Shown: positions 61,338-64,000 of the stretch, piece after piece
Numbering within the stretch: position 1 is the stretch's first letter
Layout of the letters: each line of letters begins with the position of its first letter
Source of the DNA: Candidatus Hadersleviella danica
GTDB lineage: Bacteria; Chloroflexota; Anaerolineae; Promineifilales; Promineifilaceae
DNA length: 64,000 bases
Direction of reading: 5' to 3'
Assembly (NCBI GenBank): GCA_016711405.1
Contig: JADJSZ010000019.1
Coordinates: 1-64,000 of the forward strand
Notes under the pieces: model-generated
Databases searched by the model: none
Told to the model about the DNA's origin: nothing
Seen by the model: the letters and a program-made list of their open reading frames with translations, nothing else
Program-made: the position numbers and the translations under genes

Positions 61338-62300
61338 ATGCGTATCCTCATCACTGGTTCTAGCGGCCAAATTGGCACAAATTTAGCTCTTGCCCTGCAA
61401 GCACAGGGCCACCACGTTTTTGGCGTGGATAAGCGGCGCAACGGGTGGACGGATGAAATCGAAACCCTCTACCAAGATTTGAGTATGCCTTATCGGGATT
61501 TTCAGCAGGGCATTGGCCATGTGGAATACCCGATGGGCTTTGATGCGGTGGTGCATTTGGCCGCCCATGCCAAAGTGCATGAATTGGTGGTAGACCCCGC
61601 CCGTGCGCTCGAAAATATCACCATGACCTTTAATGTGTTGGAGTTTTGCCGCCACCACAAACTGCCCATTATGTTCAGCAGTTCCCGCGAGGTGTATGGG
61701 GATATTCACCGCTATATTACGGAAGAGTCGCATGCTGATTTTGCGTTTACCGAAAGCCCTTATTCGGCCAGCAAAATTTCGGGCGAGGCGTTGGTTTACT
61801 CCTATGCCCAATGCTATGGCTTGCCCTATTTGGTCTTTCGGTTCAGCAATGTATACGGCCGTTACGACAACGATCTCGACCGCATGGAGCGGGTGATTCC
61901 GCTGTTCATCCGCAAAATCAGCCAAGGACGGCCGATTACGATTTATGGCGAAGACAAAGTACTCGATTTTACCTATGTGGATGATTGTGTGGCGGGGGTG
62001 ATGGCTGGGTTAGAGGGGTTGGTCAGCGGCAAAATCCGCAACCACACCATCAACTTGGCCTATGGGCAGGGCAACAGCTTGGTGGATATGACCCGTTTTA
62101 TCGCCGAAGAGCTGGGTGTTACCCCCGATGTGACCATCGAACCATCCCGCGTGGGCGAAGTGACCCATTATGTGGCCAACATTGGCAAGGCGCATTCGTT
62201 GCTGGGTTACAAGCCACAAACGACGTTGCGCGAAGGGATTCGCCAATCGGTGGCGTGGGGGACGGATTGGTGGGTGAATCACCCGCCGAAGGGGTATTGA
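61338..62300 (+). CDS. NAD-dependent sugar epimerase/dehydratase
   Basis: 320 residues of the extended SDR family. MRILITGSSGQIGTNLALAL binds NAD, and SSSREVYGDIH plus YSASKISGEALVYSYAQ provide the Ser and the Tyr-xxx-Lys. FRFSNVYGRYDNDLDRMERV and DFTYVDDCVAGVMAGLEGL match UDP-glucose/glucuronate 4-epimerase-like enzymes. The nucleotide sugar cannot be named with certainty. It lies before a GT-C glycosyltransferase. The ATG at 61338 is used; a perfect terminator follows. Confidence 0.85.
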   Translation: MRILITGSSGQIGTNLALALQAQGHHVFGVDKRRNGWTDEIETLYQDLSMPYRDFQQGIGHVEYPMGFDAVVHLAAHAKVHELVVDPARALENITMTFNVLEFCRHHKLPIMFSSSREVYGDIHRYITEESHADFAFTESPYSASKISGEALVYSYAQCYGLPYLVFRFSNVYGRYDNDLDRMERVIPLFIRKISQGRPITIYGEDKVLDFTYVDDCVAGVMAGLEGLVSGKIRNHTINLAYGQGNSLVDMTRFIAEELGVTPDVTIEPSRVGEVTHYVANIGKAHSLLGYKPQTTLREGIRQSVAWGTDWWVNHPPKGY

Positions 62301-62323
62301 GTTTGGTAAGAATTTGGGTAGCT

Positions 62324-62363
62324 AAAAAAAGTGCCCCACTCGGCCGAGTGGGGCACTTTTTTT
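62324..62363. terminator. Perfect bidirectional terminator with CGGCCG centre
   Basis: A 40-nt perfect palindrome: AAAAAAAGTGCCCCACTCGG and its exact complement, with A and T runs at both ends. The centre is CTCGGCCGAG, so the frequent CGGCCG word forms the loop. Confidence 0.95.
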
Positions 62364-62444
62364 ATGGCAAGGTAGGGTGGGGGATTTTGTTATAATGGGC
62401 ACATTCACGGCCGTGCCCTGCCCTGCCCATCTTTCAACCACCCC

Positions 62445-64000
62445 ATGCGCGTTTCCCCCAAAATCTTGCCCTTGCTCATCTTGTGGCTAACCCTGTTTTT
62501 GCGCCTGAGCCAGCCCCACAACCAAGCCATCTTTGCCGATGAGGGGATTAATTTGTATTGGGCACAAGAGTTTGCCCAAAACCACAGCCAAAACTACCCC
62601 TTGCTGATGGACGGCCGCTTTCTCTTCGGCGTATTCTTGGGCAGTGTCGGTATCTTTGGCCCCGCACCGCTCTACTACGGCCGCTTGCTGATTGGCTTGT
62701 GCGCTTTGCTGGGCGGCGCGGCCAGCATTTCGCTCGGCCAGCGGTTGGGTGGGTGGCGCACGGCCGCTTGGGCGGGGTTGCTCTATGCCCTCCTCCCCCA
62801 TGCCCTTTTCCACGAAAGACAAGCCCTGACCGACCCGCTGATGGCGGTGGCGGGGGCGGTGGCCATCGCCGCCATCGTTGCCCTCACCACCCCACGGCCG
62901 CGCCAGACCGCTCTGCTCATCCTCACCGCTGGCCTTGGGCTGGCCGCCGCTTTCCTCTTCAAACCCTCGGGGTTGGTCTATGCCTTTGCCCCGCCGCTGG
63001 TGGTGTTGATATGGCCGCGCACGGCCGCCGCCGTGGCCAAGCAAGCGGCCGTCTTGGTTCTCGCTCTCGCCGCCACCCTTGGCTTTCTGTGGCTCATGGC
63101 TCCCCGCTTGGGGGTAGATGACGGCCGATTGGCCACCCAAAACCTCGGCCTCATCCATTGCCCACCCATCGCCTGCCAGCTTGACCCCCGCGCCCAATGG
63201 GCCGAGATGCAGGCCACCTTGCCCGATGTGCCGAGCTTTTTGGCCACCTATTATGGGTGGCCGCTCCTTGCCTTGGCCATCGCCGCATGGCCACTCGGCC
63301 GTGCCCGCCCCCGCACCCAGCGCTTGACCCTCTTTTTGCTGACGTTGACGGCCGCCTTTTTGCTCTTCTTTTTGCTGGCGGGTCGGTACCAACTGGTGGG
63401 GCGCTATTTGTTGCCCTTGGCCGTGCCGCTGGTGGTGCTGGCTGGGTATGGGGTGCAAAAAGTGGGGGGGCGATGGGCGGGGTGGCGCGGCACGGCCGTG
63501 GTTTGCCTCACTTTGGCGTTTGGGTTTAGCCGCGCCCTCTTGTTGGTGGCCCAGCCCACGGCCGCTTTGCTGGCGGGGTTCGACCGCCACCAATATGTGA
63601 CGGGCAGTGTGGCGGGGTTGCCGTTTCAGCAGGCGGCGCAAGCGATTGGCGATGAAACGGCCGCGCCCCTCATCCTGACCCGCCATTTTATGCGCTATTC
63701 GCTGGCCGCCTTTTTCGACCCCCGCGTGGGGCAGGTGCAAAATCCGTGGGAAGTGACATGGGCGGCCGTGTTGGAACGATTGGCACAGGATGGGGCGGTC
63801 TATCTGGTGGATGAAGTGCCGCCCGACACGGCCGCCTCGCCCACGGCATGGATTTACCCTTACCAAGCAGGGCAAAGTGCGATTCGGGTGCGCCCCATTC
63901 GCACAGGTGCGGCCGAGGCGACGGCCGCGCTCTATGAATTTATCTATGCCCCGCCCGTGGAAATAGCGGCCGATTACACCCATTTGGCCAACCAACTAAA
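62445..64000 (+). CDS. GT-C membrane glycosyltransferase (GT39/ArnT-like), 3' end beyond window
   Basis: 518 codons are open from the ATG at 62445 (MRVSPKILPLLILWLTLFLR) to the window edge. The catalytic Asp-Glu lies in the first loop (AIFADEGINLYWAQEF), then about ten membrane helices follow (LLIGLCALLGGAASISLG, AVAIAAIVALT, LTLFLLTLTAAFLLFFLLA and others), and a soluble C-terminal domain starts near residue 390. There are no in-frame arrays, unlike the related gene at 41118. It may work with the epimerase upstream in glycan synthesis. Confidence 0.85.
   Translation, partial: MRVSPKILPLLILWLTLFLRLSQPHNQAIFADEGINLYWAQEFAQNHSQNYPLLMDGRFLFGVFLGSVGIFGPAPLYYGRLLIGLCALLGGAASISLGQRLGGWRTAAWAGLLYALLPHALFHERQALTDPLMAVAGAVAIAAIVALTTPRPRQTALLILTAGLGLAAAFLFKPSGLVYAFAPPLVVLIWPRTAAAVAKQAAVLVLALAATLGFLWLMAPRLGVDDGRLATQNLGLIHCPPIACQLDPRAQWAEMQATLPDVPSFLATYYGWPLLALAIAAWPLGRARPRTQRLTLFLLTLTAAFLLFFLLAGRYQLVGRYLLPLAVPLVVLAGYGVQKVGGRWAGWRGTAVVCLTLAFGFSRALLLVAQPTAALLAGFDRHQYVTGSVAGLPFQQAAQAIGDETAAPLILTRHFMRYSLAAFFDPRVGQVQNPWEVTWAAVLERLAQDGAVYLVDEVPPDTAASPTAWIYPYQAGQSAIRVRPIRTGAAEATAALYEFIYAPPVEIAADYTHLANQL

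Noticed and set aside
62487..63995. 502-codon frame on the minus strand at the window end
   Set aside because: It is rich in Gly/Gln/Arg/His with no motifs; the plus strand encodes a GT-C protein with proper helices.

Overview
The window looks like a contig from a free-living, probably uncultivated bacterium of the phylum Chloroflexota (Anaerolineae-like). This is an inference from the gene families: secreted proteins with Thr-Pro linkers, a secreted protein ending in YLPLVVK, DUF2723/GT-C membrane glycosyltransferases, an epimerase-type threonine dehydrogenase, PucR and GAF-cyclase regulators, and acyl-CoA carboxylase genes. Base composition is moderately GC-rich. There is no prophage, rRNA operon or CRISPR array; one tRNA and one TPP riboswitch are present.

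Layout. 0-3.4 kb: a small phosphoglycosyl transferase and a NeuD/PglD-type acetyltransferase separated by a UPF0175/DUF3368 toxin-antitoxin pair, then a response regulator and an unknown protein. 3.5-7.6 kb: an acyl-CoA carboxylase operon (carboxyltransferase, biotin carboxylase, biotin carrier). 7.7-14.5 kb: a GCS2-type ligase, a dynamin-like GTPase, DUF402 and DUF4126 proteins, and a GAF-adenylate cyclase. 14.5-19.8 kb: surface glycan genes (DUF2723 membrane protein, polyprenyl glycosylphosphotransferase, GT4). 19.9-22.1 kb: an Asp23-FakA pair. 22.2-24.9 kb: a type II restriction-modification island. 24.9-29.7 kb: a TolB-like propeller protein, a TPP riboswitch with thiB, and a TPR protein. 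29.8-32.1 kb: kbl-tdh (threonine to glycine). 32.6-36.1 kb: response regulator, selB, BrnT-like toxin pair, ferritin-like protein. 36.2-47.6 kb: secreted/cell-surface proteins, a GT-C protein, an L,D-transpeptidase and rlmN. 47.7-53.7 kb: tRNA-Leu, small membrane proteins, an EAD1-CHAT protease gene with an HTH gene, YitT, M23 peptidase. 53.9-58.9 kb: the nusA-ylxR-infB-rbfA operon. 59.4-64 kb: PucR regulator, sugar epimerase, and a GT-C gene running off the end.

Two DNA-level signals dominate. First, almost every gene boundary carries short tandem arrays of 6-8 bp (mostly 7 bp) units, often as two inverted arms, with a different unit at each locus; some arrays lie in-frame inside genes. Second, the palindrome CGGCCG is iterated through genes and spacers far above expectation.

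Many conserved genes (accC, pccB, infB, selB, Asp23, response regulator and others) are split by one- or two-base indels, often in C or G runs. Because essential genes are affected, I read most of these as sequencing indels rather than pseudogenes, and I annotate such genes over their full extent.
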